DNA of 64,000 nt. It comes from an uncultured Pirellula sp. (GTDB lineage: Bacteria > Planctomycetota > Planctomycetia > Pirellulales > Pirellulaceae). The first letter of the stretch is position 1, and each line of letters begins with the position of its first letter. Below the pieces are notes generated by a model. It saw only the letters and a list, made by a program, of their open reading frames with translations, ran no database searches and was not told the origin of the DNA. This document shows positions 1 to 8,856 of this stretch, piece by piece. The DNA lies in the NCBI GenBank assembly GCA_903858115.1, contig CAIOHR010000058.1:1-64000 (forward strand), read 5' to 3'. A program made the translations under genes and the position numbers.

Positions 1-267
1 CCCAATCCCTTTGACCGATTGAAGGATCTCAATCGTTCGCTCGTTCGCCGTGTCCTTTTCAAGCATCTTCGCAAGTTGCGAATCTCGCTTCCATTGCAAC
101 AAGCAATTTCTTAGATTTCAACTTCTTGCAAAGGTCGTTGACATTTGGAAACATCAGATTCCAAGCTTGATTCTAATCAACACGACTAATGCGTCGTTCA
201 CGCTAGATACTAGGCATTTGGTGGCCTAGCCCAAGAACAGTTAGTGTTTCGGATGTGTCCAAATCAT

Positions 268-591
268 TTCGATCAATCCAATCGAGACATTGGAACGATA
301 AGTTCCGCCCAACCTCACTAACATTGCGGGCGAATGTTGATATCTCTTCGTTGAAGAACATCCGTTCGCCCGCCTTGATGTGGATTTCTGAACCTGGGGT
401 TGCGCCGCTATCGCGTGCTTACCCCAGGCTAATGAATGCCGTCCCTTCAGGACTCTCGCGTCGCTTCGCGACCAAACTCAACGGTCGCTCTTTCTCCACG
501 CCGTCGCGACCAAGACCCAAATGAATCGACATGAAAACGGCCGGGTTGGCACGACCATTCAGCAGGCGAGTGCATGGGTGGCACGTCCCTG
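268..591. repeat. Structured intergenic repeat, copy 1
   Basis: This block is repeated at 717-1040 in the same orientation with scattered substitutions and small indels. It holds two clear hairpins: arms GCGGGCGAA and TTCGCCCGC at 326-334 and 365-373, and a stem CCTGGGG/CCCCAGG at 393-428. The hairpins are conserved between copies while the open frames are not, so a noncoding structured element is more likely than a gene. The hairpin with CCTGGGG arms resembles intergenic elements I associate with Pirellulaceae genomes, but that is memory and was not searched. Confidence 0.85.
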
Positions 592-716
592 GAGAGAGAC
601 AAAGGTGACAGGCACCGTGTTTGCAATTTTGACAACATTCTCGCACTTTGTTAGTGGGCTTTTTGGCTGATGCCCGACAACCTTGGACTTCCTAGCGCAG
701 AGACACCAAGACGCAA

Positions 717-1040
717 TTCGATCAATCCGATCGTGGTATTGGAACAGTGAAGTCCCGCCCAAATCACGGACATTGCGGGCGAATGTTGATGTCTCTTCGT
801 TGTAGACCGACCGATCGCCCGCTTTGATGTGGATTTCTGAACCTGGGGTTGCGCCGCTATCGCGTGCTTACCCCAGGCTAGAGGAATGCCGTCCCTTTCA
901 GGACTCTCGCGTCGCTTCGCGACCAAACTCAATGGTCACTCTTTCTCCACGCCGTCGCGACCCAAGACCCAAATGAATCGACATGGAAACGGCCGGGTTG
1001 GCACGACCATTCAGGCGAGTTCATGGGTGGCACTTCCCTG
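717..1040. repeat. Structured intergenic repeat, copy 2
   Basis: This is the second direct copy of the element at 268-591. It matches from TTCGATCAATC at 717 to CCCTG at 1040. The first hairpin is kept as GCGGGCGA/TCGCCCGC, eight pairs instead of nine, and the CCTGGGG/CCCCAGG stem lies at 842-877. About 125 bp of unrelated sequence separates the copies. There is no transposase and no obvious target-site duplication, so any movement would have been in trans. Confidence 0.85.
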
Positions 1041-1476
1041 AGTCTTCGAAGGGCGTGGAAGTACTATGCTCTTCCTTCCTCTCGAGAATCTTCAGATTCG
1101 CTTTGCTGAATCTGATTGAATTATCCTGATGAAAAGAAGACCTTGTATTTGAATTGAGGCCCCCCACGCCCATCGCAAAAGCAAAGCCTCTGGGCCTTGA
1201 TTGTCGTCGATCGGAAGGCGACCGATATGTTGCCAGAATAGGAGTCTGCCATCGAGTATCCTAGTGCTTCATAAGCTCTAGTGTCACCTCATGTACTAGC
1301 TAGATCTGTTCTGAGTTCGTCCTTGGTCAATTCGATCTTGGAAGTGTAAATGCGGCTCAGGCAAATTGGCGTGTGGATTTCTCGAAAGTTGATATGGCGG
1401 CAGGATTTTCGTGTTATGATATGCACCTTGGTTCACCCTTTGCCCGTTAGATCAAAATTCTCGTCCGAGGAACTAC

Positions 1477-2487
1477 ATGAGTAATGTCGCCGAGTCGATG
1501 CAACAAGAAGCCGAACGATTTCGATCTCGCTATGCTGCTGTCAAGGAGCAGATAGGCAGAGTCATCGTCGGCCATGACGACATTGTGAACGGCGTGTTGA
1601 CGGCGATGTTTGTAGGTGGCCACTGTTTGCTCGAAGGTGTGCCTGGGTTGGGGAAGACGATGTTGATCAAGACATTGTCGGAGACGTTGTCTTTGGATTT
1701 CAATCGTATTCAGTTTACCCCAGACTTGATGCCATCGGATATTCTCGGAACGAACATGATTGTCGAGAACGAAGGGCGGCGCCAGTTTCAGTTTCAAAAG
1801 GGGCCGATTTTCACCCAGATCTGTTTGGCAGATGAAATCAACCGAGCGACGCCGAAGACGCAATCCGCTTTGTTAGAAACGATGCAGGAAGGGACCGTCA
1901 CGGTATCCGGCAATCGGTATGAATTGACGAAACCTTTTTTTGTGTTGGCGACACAGAATCCTATTGAGCAAGAAGGGACGTATCCATTGCCCGAGGCGCA
2001 GTTGGATCGATTCCTGTTCAAGTTGGTAGTGGGGTATTCGACGCGAGAAGAGCTCAACACCATCATTGATCGGACGACGCGTGGCGAGATCATTCGACCC
2101 GAGAAAGTAATGGACGGCACCGAGATTCAGCATTGGCAAAAGCTAGTGCGTCAAGTGGTGCTAGCGAAGCATGTTCAGGACTATGCGGCTCGACTTATAT
2201 TGGCAACACATCCGGGCGGCAAGCTTGCACCGGAAGTCACCAATCAGTACATCCGCTGGGGTTCAAGTCCTCGGGGAGCACAAACTATTGCGTTGGCGTC
2301 CAAGGTGAGAGCATTGCTTGATGGGCGATACAATGTGAGCTTCGAAGATATTCGTCGTGTTTATTTGCCCGCGATGCGTCACCGCGTGTTGCTCAATTTC
2401 GAAGCACAAGCCGAAGGGATCGAAGTGGATCGTGTTCTACTGGACATTCTTGAAAAAGTTACGGAACGGGCTGATGACTTGACATAG
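1477..2487 (+). CDS. MoxR-family AAA+ ATPase
   Basis: MoxR ATPases are chaperone-like AAA+ proteins that act with VWA-domain partners in maturing or regulating envelope and enzyme complexes. The 336-residue protein has the usual length. Walker A is GVPGLGKT at residues 54-61 and Walker B ends in D119-E120 (LADEIN). The MoxR signature ATQNPIEQEGTYPLPEAQ and the following LDRFLFK are intact. The start ATG follows GAGGAA at proper spacing. Two BatA/VWA proteins lie about 4 kb downstream on the same strand and are the expected partners. The DUF58 gene that often sits directly after MoxR is missing here; a DUF151 protein, an HSP90-like protein and an HD-GYP protein occupy that space. Confidence 0.93.
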   Translation: MSNVAESMQQEAERFRSRYAAVKEQIGRVIVGHDDIVNGVLTAMFVGGHCLLEGVPGLGKTMLIKTLSETLSLDFNRIQFTPDLMPSDILGTNMIVENEGRRQFQFQKGPIFTQICLADEINRATPKTQSALLETMQEGTVTVSGNRYELTKPFFVLATQNPIEQEGTYPLPEAQLDRFLFKLVVGYSTREELNTIIDRTTRGEIIRPEKVMDGTEIQHWQKLVRQVVLAKHVQDYAARLILATHPGGKLAPEVTNQYIRWGSSPRGAQTIALASKVRALLDGRYNVSFEDIRRVYLPAMRHRVLLNFEAQAEGIEVDRVLLDILEKVTERADDLT

Positions 2488-2532
2488 TGTCCGTCTCGAT
2501 TCGAGTTGATTTCAGCGATTACTCTTTTGAGG

Positions 2533-2559
2533 TTGTCTCGCTATAATGAGCTGAGACAA
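2533..2559 (+). promoter_or_regulatory. Inverted repeat enclosing a TATAAT box
   Basis: TTGTCTC at 2533-2539 is repeated inverted as GAGACAA at 2553-2559. The 13-bp centre contains a perfect -10 hexamer, TATAAT, at 2543-2548, and GCT/AGC can extend the stem inward. No good -35 hexamer lies 16-18 bp upstream. The position, 22 bp before the DUF151 gene, suits a promoter overlapped by an operator, or a hairpin in the leader. This is inference from symmetry only. Confidence 0.4.
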
Positions 2560-2581
2560 ATACTCCTCAGGACCTAGGCTT

Positions 2582-3001
2582 ATGTCCACGACCATTCCAA
2601 TGCAGCTTTCGCGGATCATCATCAGCGAAATTAGCGACAACCAAGTGATCTATCTCAAAGAGATCGAAGGCGAACGGCAATTTCCGATCTTGATAGGCAT
2701 CTTTGAAGCGACCAGTATTGACCGCCGCGTGAAGAATGGAGCGCGTCCACCTCGGCCGTTGACACATGACCTGGTGGTCCAAGTGGCCGAGGCACTTGGT
2801 GGTGAGATGGAAAGTGTCGTGATCTCTGACTTGAAAGAGCAGACTTATTTTGCTCACATCCGGATCAAACGTGGAGAAGAGTTTTTTGAAATCGATTGCC
2901 GCCCTTCCGATGCGATCGCAATCGCGGTGACCTTTCAACCACCGCTTCCAATTTATGTCGCAGAAGAAGTGCTCGATCGAGTGTCTGGAAAGCCTGAATA
3001 A
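2582..3001 (+). CDS. Bifunctional nuclease family protein (DUF151/BFN)
   Basis: The 139-residue product matches the DUF151 family, whose plant and thermophile members have been described as nucleases active on RNA and DNA. The family hallmarks are visible: an N-terminal stretch ending in LKEIEGERQFPILIGIFEA, the middle segment RPLTHDLV, and the C-terminal motif FEIDCRPSDAIAIAV (usually SRPSDAIALA). There is no signal peptide, so it should be cytosolic. The stop is only six bases ahead of the HSP90-family start, so the two are almost certainly co-transcribed. Substrate and physiological role cannot be read from the sequence. Confidence 0.88.
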   Translation: MSTTIPMQLSRIIISEISDNQVIYLKEIEGERQFPILIGIFEATSIDRRVKNGARPPRPLTHDLVVQVAEALGGEMESVVISDLKEQTYFAHIRIKRGEEFFEIDCRPSDAIAIAVTFQPPLPIYVAEEVLDRVSGKPE

Positions 3002-3007
3002 AACCGC

Positions 3008-4897
3008 ATGTCGGAATCACCATCCCCTGCCCGGTCATCTCTTCCCAAACGTATTCCTTTCAAAGTCGATATTGCGGGCGTGATTGAGATTATGGGTACA
3101 TCGTTGTACTCGAATCCGAACACCCCCGTTCGAGAGTTGTTGCAGAATGCGCATGATGCAATCATGCGGCGACGAGCGAAAGACCTTAGTTACCATGGAC
3201 GCATCGATGTCGTCCAAGACGCTGCGAATCGAACTCTTAGTTTTCATGACAACGGCATAGGGCTTTCTCCTGCCGAAGCAGAGGACTATCTCGGAACGCT
3301 CGGGATCGGCCTTACGGGATTGATCAAAAAGGGGTTCACTCCGGAGAATCTAGAAGCGGCCACGCCAGCGAGCAAGAAAGATGGCAGCACCCTGATCGGT
3401 CAGTTTGGGATCGGTTTATTCTCGGGCTTTATGTTGGCGGATCGAATCGTAGTCGACAGTTTGCGATTCGAAGGAGAGCAAGCGATCCGTTGGGAAGCGG
3501 GTGCTGGAACCGACATCGAACTATCCGAATCGACTCGTACAACGATCGGCACTTCGGTCACGCTGTACCTGAAGTCCAATTATGGGATTTTTGCCGAAGA
3601 CGAAGAGTTGTTAGAAGAGAGTATCAAGCAGTATGCGGATTTTCTGCCGATACCGATTTTTCTGAACGAGTCGAAAGCCCGCGTGAATTTGATCCAAGCC
3701 GCTTGGTTGGAACCGACCCCTGACAACGATACGATTGTAGAAGAGTTGTCTTCGTATTTCGGTGAAACACCACTCGAGACAATCCCGATCGCCATTGAGT
3801 CGCCTGTCGCGGTGCGTGGCGCTGTTTATGTGACTCCACAGCGAACGCCCGGCTTTGCTGACGAGGCAACGATTGCGGTGAGTGTCCGGCGCATGATTAT
3901 TTCTCGCCATATCCGAGAATTGATACCTGGCTGGGCACCGTTTCTTCGCGGCGTGCTTGAGTTGCCGGATTGTTCTCCAACATCGAACAGGGAAGATTTG
4001 GTTCGTGATCCTGTCTTTGCTGCCGTCTGTGACTCGCTCGAAGAGTCGATTTATCGACATTTTGAAACGTTGGCAATGAAGTCACCATCGCGATGGCAAG
4101 CCATACTCCAATGGCATCGGTATACGTTTGCCGGAATGGCCGTCTACGATGATCGTTTGCGAGAGTTGCTTCGGAGTACTTATCGTTTTTTGACCTCGCA
4201 TGGTGAGTTGACCGTTAGCGAAATTCTATCTCGAAGCAATGCAGATCCGCTTGTCGAGTCGAGTGCCGATTACGTTGTGTGGTATAACGCGGATCGGCGA
4301 CAAGAAGTGTGGTTAAACGAGTTCTTTTCTGCGACGGAGTCCCCGTGCGTCCATACGCTTCGAAGTTTCGAAGAAACGCTTCTGGCAACGATGCTTGGGC
4401 AATCCGAAGGAAGTCGTTCTGAATTGCGGACGGCTAGTCCATCGTCATTGAATTTTAGCGAGTCAATCCTAGGCATTACGGACCGCAGAGATGCTGAATC
4501 GGAATGGCAGGAGTATCTGAGCAAGCTCAATGTGAATGTATTCGTCGCGAGTTCAAAAACCTGCCCTCCAGTACTTGCATTTATCAATGAGCGGTACGAG
4601 TTGTCGAAGACTTTTGATGAGATTCGAGAAAACGGTGATTTGCCGAAGGGATTTGAACGAATCATTCAGCAACATTTCGAACGTCAACCCGCTGGTAAGA
4701 ATGAAGTGATTCTGAACAGGCATCACAATGTTGTAAAGAAGGCCATGATTCACGGAATCGATAGCCCAATGGCAAATGTGCTGCGAGTGCTGGTCGTCGC
4801 TGCTCTTACCAAGGCCGGAGCGAAATTAAGTCGAGAAGCTCAGGAGTACCAGTCGATCGATTTGTCCTCGATCACGGACGCTCTCGATAGGTCTTAG
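3008..4897 (+). CDS. HSP90-family molecular chaperone (divergent HtpG)
   Basis: The 629-residue length is that of bacterial HtpG. The N-terminal GHKL ATPase elements are present: E43-xxx-N47-xx-D50 in VRELLQNAHDAI, then HDNGIGLS, then IGQFGIGLFSGFMLADRI, and GTSVTLYL closing the nucleotide domain. A middle domain follows, with the SVRRMIISRHIRELIPGW region and LELPDCSPTSNREDL, which resembles the HtpG segment after the catalytic loop. The C-terminal third, including VILNRHHNVV, is HtpG-like but divergent. The ATG lies six bases after the DUF151 stop. It should act as an ATP-dependent cytosolic dimer, with clients unknown. Given the divergence I do not assign the symbol htpG. Confidence 0.85.
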   Translation: MSESPSPARSSLPKRIPFKVDIAGVIEIMGTSLYSNPNTPVRELLQNAHDAIMRRRAKDLSYHGRIDVVQDAANRTLSFHDNGIGLSPAEAEDYLGTLGIGLTGLIKKGFTPENLEAATPASKKDGSTLIGQFGIGLFSGFMLADRIVVDSLRFEGEQAIRWEAGAGTDIELSESTRTTIGTSVTLYLKSNYGIFAEDEELLEESIKQYADFLPIPIFLNESKARVNLIQAAWLEPTPDNDTIVEELSSYFGETPLETIPIAIESPVAVRGAVYVTPQRTPGFADEATIAVSVRRMIISRHIRELIPGWAPFLRGVLELPDCSPTSNREDLVRDPVFAAVCDSLEESIYRHFETLAMKSPSRWQAILQWHRYTFAGMAVYDDRLRELLRSTYRFLTSHGELTVSEILSRSNADPLVESSADYVVWYNADRRQEVWLNEFFSATESPCVHTLRSFEETLLATMLGQSEGSRSELRTASPSSLNFSESILGITDRRDAESEWQEYLSKLNVNVFVASSKTCPPVLAFINERYELSKTFDEIRENGDLPKGFERIIQQHFERQPAGKNEVILNRHHNVVKKAMIHGIDSPMANVLRVLVVAALTKAGAKLSREAQEYQSIDLSSITDALDRS

Positions 4898-5014
4898 GGA
4901 TCTTTCGCGGGTGTTTCAATCCCTACAAATGATTCGTTGATTTCGCGACCTGTGGGTAGCAGTAAATCAGAAGCGAAAATCTATTGGTGTCTTTCGATTT
5001 TGCCGATCACCACA

Positions 5015-5034
5015 GTGTTAAGGCCCCTTAACAC
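5015..5034 (+). promoter_or_regulatory. Perfect 20-bp palindrome upstream of the HD-GYP gene
   Basis: The site has 9-bp arms, GTGTTAAGG and CCTTAACAC, around a two-base CC centre, with no mismatch. It lies 49 bp before the preferred ATG at 5083 and directly before an alternative TTG start at 5038. It could be the operator of a dimeric regulator or a short hairpin in the leader. No T-tract follows, so it is not a typical intrinsic terminator for the HSP90 gene. Confidence 0.5.
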
Positions 5035-5082
5035 CGATTGCCCCAATCGACAAACAGCACATTTGCAAACGTTAATGCCCCT

Positions 5083-6186
5083 ATGCGTCCTGACGATGTT
5101 CTTTCGCCATTGCTCGGCGACACGGCTTCCAACAAGTCCTTTATCAAGTTTGGAAATCAGCCCGCCATCCTCGAAAATGCACCGAAGGAGCTAACAGAAG
5201 CGGATCAGATCGTATTGAAAAGCTTTCCCGTGGAGACGATTGAATCGATCAAGCAGACCATAACGGAAACGCAAGATTGCTTGATGGAGTCCGTTTCGTC
5301 GCTTCAACGAAGAATGGGATTTCAAGTCTCTCGAGTCACATCGGCGGTGAGTCATCTCGCCAAGGAAGTGAGCGATAACTTGATGGCGGTTTTTAGTGTT
5401 TTAGCAACACATTCCCATGTAAGCGACACCCATCTTCTCCAAAAGATCGCTCGCCATTCCACGAATGTATCAACACTCGGGATCATGATGAGCATCCTCC
5501 GCGGTGACGATGATCGGACGATAAGTGAAATAGGATTAGCTGGACTTTTGCATGATACCTCGATTCTGTTTCAGCCAGACTGGTTTGTACTAGACCCGGT
5601 TTCGCGTACGGAGACAGCTAGGAAGCAATTTCGGTCTCACTCACTGGCTAGTGCATCCCTTTTTGAAGGTTTGCCGGGTGTGTCAGAGTCTGTAATAAAG
5701 ATGATTCGTGAAGTACATGAACAATTCGATGGTTCCGGGTTCCCGTTTGGGAAGTCTCGCGAGGAATTGCACTCTGGCTCGCTTATTCTGAATCTAGCAG
5801 ACGCATTTATCTCCTTGATTAGCCCAATTTCAGGCCCCCCCATCGTAGCTTCCGATGCAATGGCGGTTCTCTGTCATCACACGACGCGAGGAGCGTTTTC
5901 GAGGGATATCTTCCAGATATTTCTGGATAGTGTTTCTATCTATCCTGTGGGAACCGTGGTCAAACTGGATGACAAATCCGATGCAGTTGTGGTCAACAGC
6001 AACCGAAAAAAACCTTTACAACCTGTTGTACGATTGCTTCCAAACGGTGTTCCAGAAATCGATTTAAGCTATTCTGAGTTCCGCGTGATCGAGTTATCGC
6101 ACGTAGGAGAGAGTACGAAGTCTAGAAGAGTAAGTCGAGCAAGTTTAGGCAAAGCGCTTTGGCGGAGTGAATTGGATATCCGTTAG
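5083..6186 (+). CDS. HD-GYP-like domain protein, catalytically doubtful
   Basis: HD-GYP domains hydrolyse cyclic di-GMP and related signals. From the ATG at 5083 the protein has 367 residues. The HD doublet is at residues 157-158 (GLLHDTSILF) and the GYP-region motif is VHEQFDGSGFPFG around 212-223, with additional histidines at 125 and 186 and LADAF where the next metal-binding Asp is expected. The usual HDIGK lysine is lost and GYP reads GFP. The first 100 residues have no recognised domain. The frame could also begin at TTG 5038, giving 15 more residues, but those are unconserved-looking. The gene is preceded by a perfect palindrome. It may be a signalling or binding module rather than an active phosphodiesterase. 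Confidence 0.75.
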   Translation: MRPDDVLSPLLGDTASNKSFIKFGNQPAILENAPKELTEADQIVLKSFPVETIESIKQTITETQDCLMESVSSLQRRMGFQVSRVTSAVSHLAKEVSDNLMAVFSVLATHSHVSDTHLLQKIARHSTNVSTLGIMMSILRGDDDRTISEIGLAGLLHDTSILFQPDWFVLDPVSRTETARKQFRSHSLASASLFEGLPGVSESVIKMIREVHEQFDGSGFPFGKSREELHSGSLILNLADAFISLISPISGPPIVASDAMAVLCHHTTRGAFSRDIFQIFLDSVSIYPVGTVVKLDDKSDAVVVNSNRKKPLQPVVRLLPNGVPEIDLSYSEFRVIELSHVGESTKSRRVSRASLGKALWRSELDIR

Positions 6187-6272
6187 ATCTACTGTTGCGA
6201 GGAACGCAACTTCAACTAAGGCATTATTTGCCGTTCGCCTGAGCGGGCGCTCCAACTAAGTTAGCGAGCGGA

Positions 6273-6300
6273 TTGACACATTCATCTGTGTGGTGAAAAT
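6273..6300 (+). promoter_or_regulatory. Candidate promoter for the VWA gene pair
   Basis: A perfect -35 hexamer, TTGACA, at 6273-6278 is followed after 16 bp by GAAAAT at 6295-6300, which matches four of six -10 positions. It lies about 90 bp before the start at 6391 in the 204-bp gap after the HD-GYP gene. The strong -35 is seen directly; the -10 is weak. Confidence 0.35.
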
Positions 6301-6390
6301 AAAGAGCGGCGAGTCTTGCGAAATTGTGATTGACCACGGATTGAATCGTCCCGAAAGCTGAATCTTTATGCGTTGCGAGAAGGCTTCTTC

Positions 6391-8856
6391 ATGACCTTTC
6401 TCCATGTATCGCTACTTGCGGGTGGATTGCTGGCACTCGTACCTATCGCTTTTCATATGTTGGGTCGCAGGCAACCGAAGGCATTGACCTTTCCTGCGAT
6501 TCGGTTCGTTCGACAAACGGCGATTCAAGCGCAGAAAGGGTGGGCGATCAAGCGATGGCTCTTGTTGTCGCTCCGTGTCCTTTTGATATTGTTTGCTGCG
6601 TTTGCACTCGCTTCACCACGCGTCCCAAGTCAAATGTTCGCGACGTATCTTTTGATGGGATTGTTAGGTGTCTTGGCACTGCTAGCGACCGCTGCCGCGG
6701 CAACCGCTTTGGCAACCCGCAAATCCAGGATGATTATCGGCATCACCTCCTTTGTTGCGATACTGCTTTGGTTGGCCAGTGGTAGTTGGTTGCTATTGGC
6801 CAGTACTGGGAATGCATCCTCTATCTTGCCAACCAATACGGGACCGATTGCCGCGGCGATCATCATCGACACTTCTCCCTCGATGAGTTATCTCTACAAA
6901 AACGAGACTCGACTCGCTGCAGCCAAGGAAACGGCAGGCTGGCTCATGGATCGACTTCCTAATGGTAGTCAGATCGCGATTGTAAATTCGGATGCAACGG
7001 TACGATTGTTAGCAGATCGCGCGTCGGCAAATCGAATTCTTGACAAGACAATCGTAGAGGGACGCGCGTCCGGGTTGGTGCAGAGAATCACCAACGCGAT
7101 CGAAGCCTTGAGAAAATCGGAACTGGAACGGCGTGAGATTTATGTGTTGTCTGACATGAACGCCGCTGGCTGGCAAGATGCAGATACGTCATCCATCGGA
7201 ACCATGTTGGCGAAGAACCCTGACGGCACCGGAGTGGAAGGCCCAAACGTTCTCATCCAATTGGTTGACGTCAGCGTCCCAGCAGAAGAAATCAAGAATT
7301 GGGGAATCAAGAAATTTCGCTTGAGCCAACAATCAACTGTGCCAGGCTCTCAAGTAACGGTCGGAGTGGAAGTGGAGGGCTTTCCAGGAAGTGGACAAGA
7401 GCAGATGACCGTAGAGTTGCTCAAAGAAAAAGTAGACCGTGACTTGGTCGTGCGAAACGGCATATTGATCAAACCTGAACTCGAAACGGTAGATCGCCAG
7501 TTGATTGAGGTACCGGATGGTGGTAGTGTTCCTGTACAGTTCGCATGGAAAGGGCTTGCAGAAGGTATCAACCATGCCCAGATCAAGATCACTCGACCCG
7601 ATCCACTCGAAGTAGACAATATTGTGTATCTCTCGGTGGAAGCGAAGGCTCAAGGGAGATCGTTGATTGTGGCGAACGATTTGCAGGATGCGAAGTTGAT
7701 CGTATCGATGATCGATCCGGATGCCGTACTTTCCGAGAGTGGTCCGGACACGAGCTTTCCAACAGCAAAAATAGAGACGTTTGCCAAGCTTGCTATTGTC
7801 CCACTCAGCGATTACTCGAACGTTGTTTTGTATGATCCTGTCGATATCGATGCGAACACATGCGACAAACTTCAAGCTTGGGTGGAGCAAGGTGGCGGAT
7901 TGATGATCGTGCTCGGGTCTGCCTACAAGTCGGCTGAGAGTCTGATGGATAGTCCGATCCAAACGTTGCTCCCAGGTGTCGTCAAGCGAATCACTCGGCG
8001 TTCGCTCGACAATCGTCAAACGGTCCTCACACCTGCGGTCAAGAATCATCCGATTTGGAGTATCTTTGAGCGACCCGTGGAAGAAATTCCATGGGTCGGA
8101 TACCCCGTATTCAGGCATTGGGATATCGAGGATCTCAAACCTACAGCCTTCGCGTTGATGCGATTCACGCAAAGTGAACTACCTGCGCTGACGGAAGAGA
8201 TTCGAAAGCAAGGGCGAATTGTAACTTGGTCGTTGCCCTATCCAGAGCCTATCGTGCACAAGCAAGGTGAGGAATGGAGCGAACTCTTTCGAACGACTTC
8301 CGATATATGGCCCGGCTTCGCGCTCTTTGATGGTTCGGTTCGATACCTAGCCTCGTGGAGTGATCAACAGCTAAATTACTCTGTGGATCAGCCAGCGGCG
8401 TTGGAAAACAATACCAAAACGATGCCACAGAAGTATTTGTTGTTCGATCCCAATGGGGAACAATCTTCCGTTGATTCGGGTGAAGAATCGCTGTTGGTCA
8501 ACTATACGCGGTACGCAGGCCCCTATCGACTTAAGGGGCTTCGAACGCAAGGTCCAGTGGTGCGCGGGTTCTCCGTCAATGTCGACCCGAAGGAGATTCG
8601 GCTCGATCGCGCGTCCGTCGAAACATTGGATGCCGCCTTGGGCAAGGATAATATTCGCATCGCCAAAGAGCGGAATGAGATCGAGTCTTCGTTGGGCGAA
8701 GGTAGAAGCGGCCGCGATTTAACACCTTACTTTATGGTACTGTTGGTCATGCTATTCATGGCTGAGCAAACTATGGCGAGTCGGTTCTACAGTTCAACCA
8801 TGCGATCGAGTAGCAACAGGAATGCAAGTAAAGCTCCATCGCGAGGAGCGGCGTGA
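6391..8856 (+). CDS. BatA-type membrane protein with VWA domain
   Basis: The protein begins with the BatA N-terminal module: a first membrane helix (TFLHVSLLAGGLLALVPIAFHMLGRRQP), the conserved LTFPAIRFV, and a second helix around residues 50-70. A further hydrophobic stretch lies at about 80-145. A VWA domain follows with the MIDAS-type motif DTSPSMS. The long periplasmic part includes a segment (LQAWVEQGGGLMIVLGSAY) that resembles a glutamine-amidotransferase-like fold seen in this family, and a last membrane helix lies near the C terminus (TPYFMVLLVMLFMAEQ). I start at ATG 6391 because BatA proteins begin with this MTFLH-like peptide; an upstream TTG at 6373 adds only six residues. The stop overlaps the next start. 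Confidence 0.88.
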   Translation: MTFLHVSLLAGGLLALVPIAFHMLGRRQPKALTFPAIRFVRQTAIQAQKGWAIKRWLLLSLRVLLILFAAFALASPRVPSQMFATYLLMGLLGVLALLATAAAATALATRKSRMIIGITSFVAILLWLASGSWLLLASTGNASSILPTNTGPIAAAIIIDTSPSMSYLYKNETRLAAAKETAGWLMDRLPNGSQIAIVNSDATVRLLADRASANRILDKTIVEGRASGLVQRITNAIEALRKSELERREIYVLSDMNAAGWQDADTSSIGTMLAKNPDGTGVEGPNVLIQLVDVSVPAEEIKNWGIKKFRLSQQSTVPGSQVTVGVEVEGFPGSGQEQMTVELLKEKVDRDLVVRNGILIKPELETVDRQLIEVPDGGSVPVQFAWKGLAEGINHAQIKITRPDPLEVDNIVYLSVEAKAQGRSLIVANDLQDAKLIVSMIDPDAVLSESGPDTSFPTAKIETFAKLAIVPLSDYSNVVLYDPVDIDANTCDKLQAWVEQGGGLMIVLGSAYKSAESLMDSPIQTLLPGVVKRITRRSLDNRQTVLTPAVKNHPIWSIFERPVEEIPWVGYPVFRHWDIEDLKPTAFALMRFTQSELPALTEEIRKQGRIVTWSLPYPEPIVHKQGEEWSELFRTTSDIWPGFALFDGSVRYLASWSDQQLNYSVDQPAALENNTKTMPQKYLLFDPNGEQSSVDSGEESLLVNYTRYAGPYRLKGLRTQGPVVRGFSVNVDPKEIRLDRASVETLDAALGKDNIRIAKERNEIESSLGEGRSGRDLTPYFMVLLVMLFMAEQTMASRFYSSTMRSSSNRNASKAPSRGAA

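Larger units (their letters stand above)
1..1476. other. Gene-free region upstream of the MoxR gene
   Basis: I see no convincing gene here. The short open frames that exist fall inside the two repeat copies, and their products do not agree between the copies, so they are not coding. Apart from the repeats at 268-591 and 717-1040, the only other signal is a ribosome binding site, GAGGAA, just ahead of the MoxR start at 1477. A TATGAT at 1415-1420 with a TTGATA at 1389-1394 could be a weak promoter, but the 20-bp spacing is too long for confidence. Confidence 0.6.

Noticed and set aside
255..932. Open frames in the repeats, 255-524 (+) and 651-932 (-)
   Set aside because: They lie in the duplicated noncoding element, differ in frame between the copies and have no ribosome binding site.
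7333..8172. 279-codon frame on the minus strand
   Set aside because: It is fully antisense to the BatA-type gene, whose domains are clear, and its product shows no motif.
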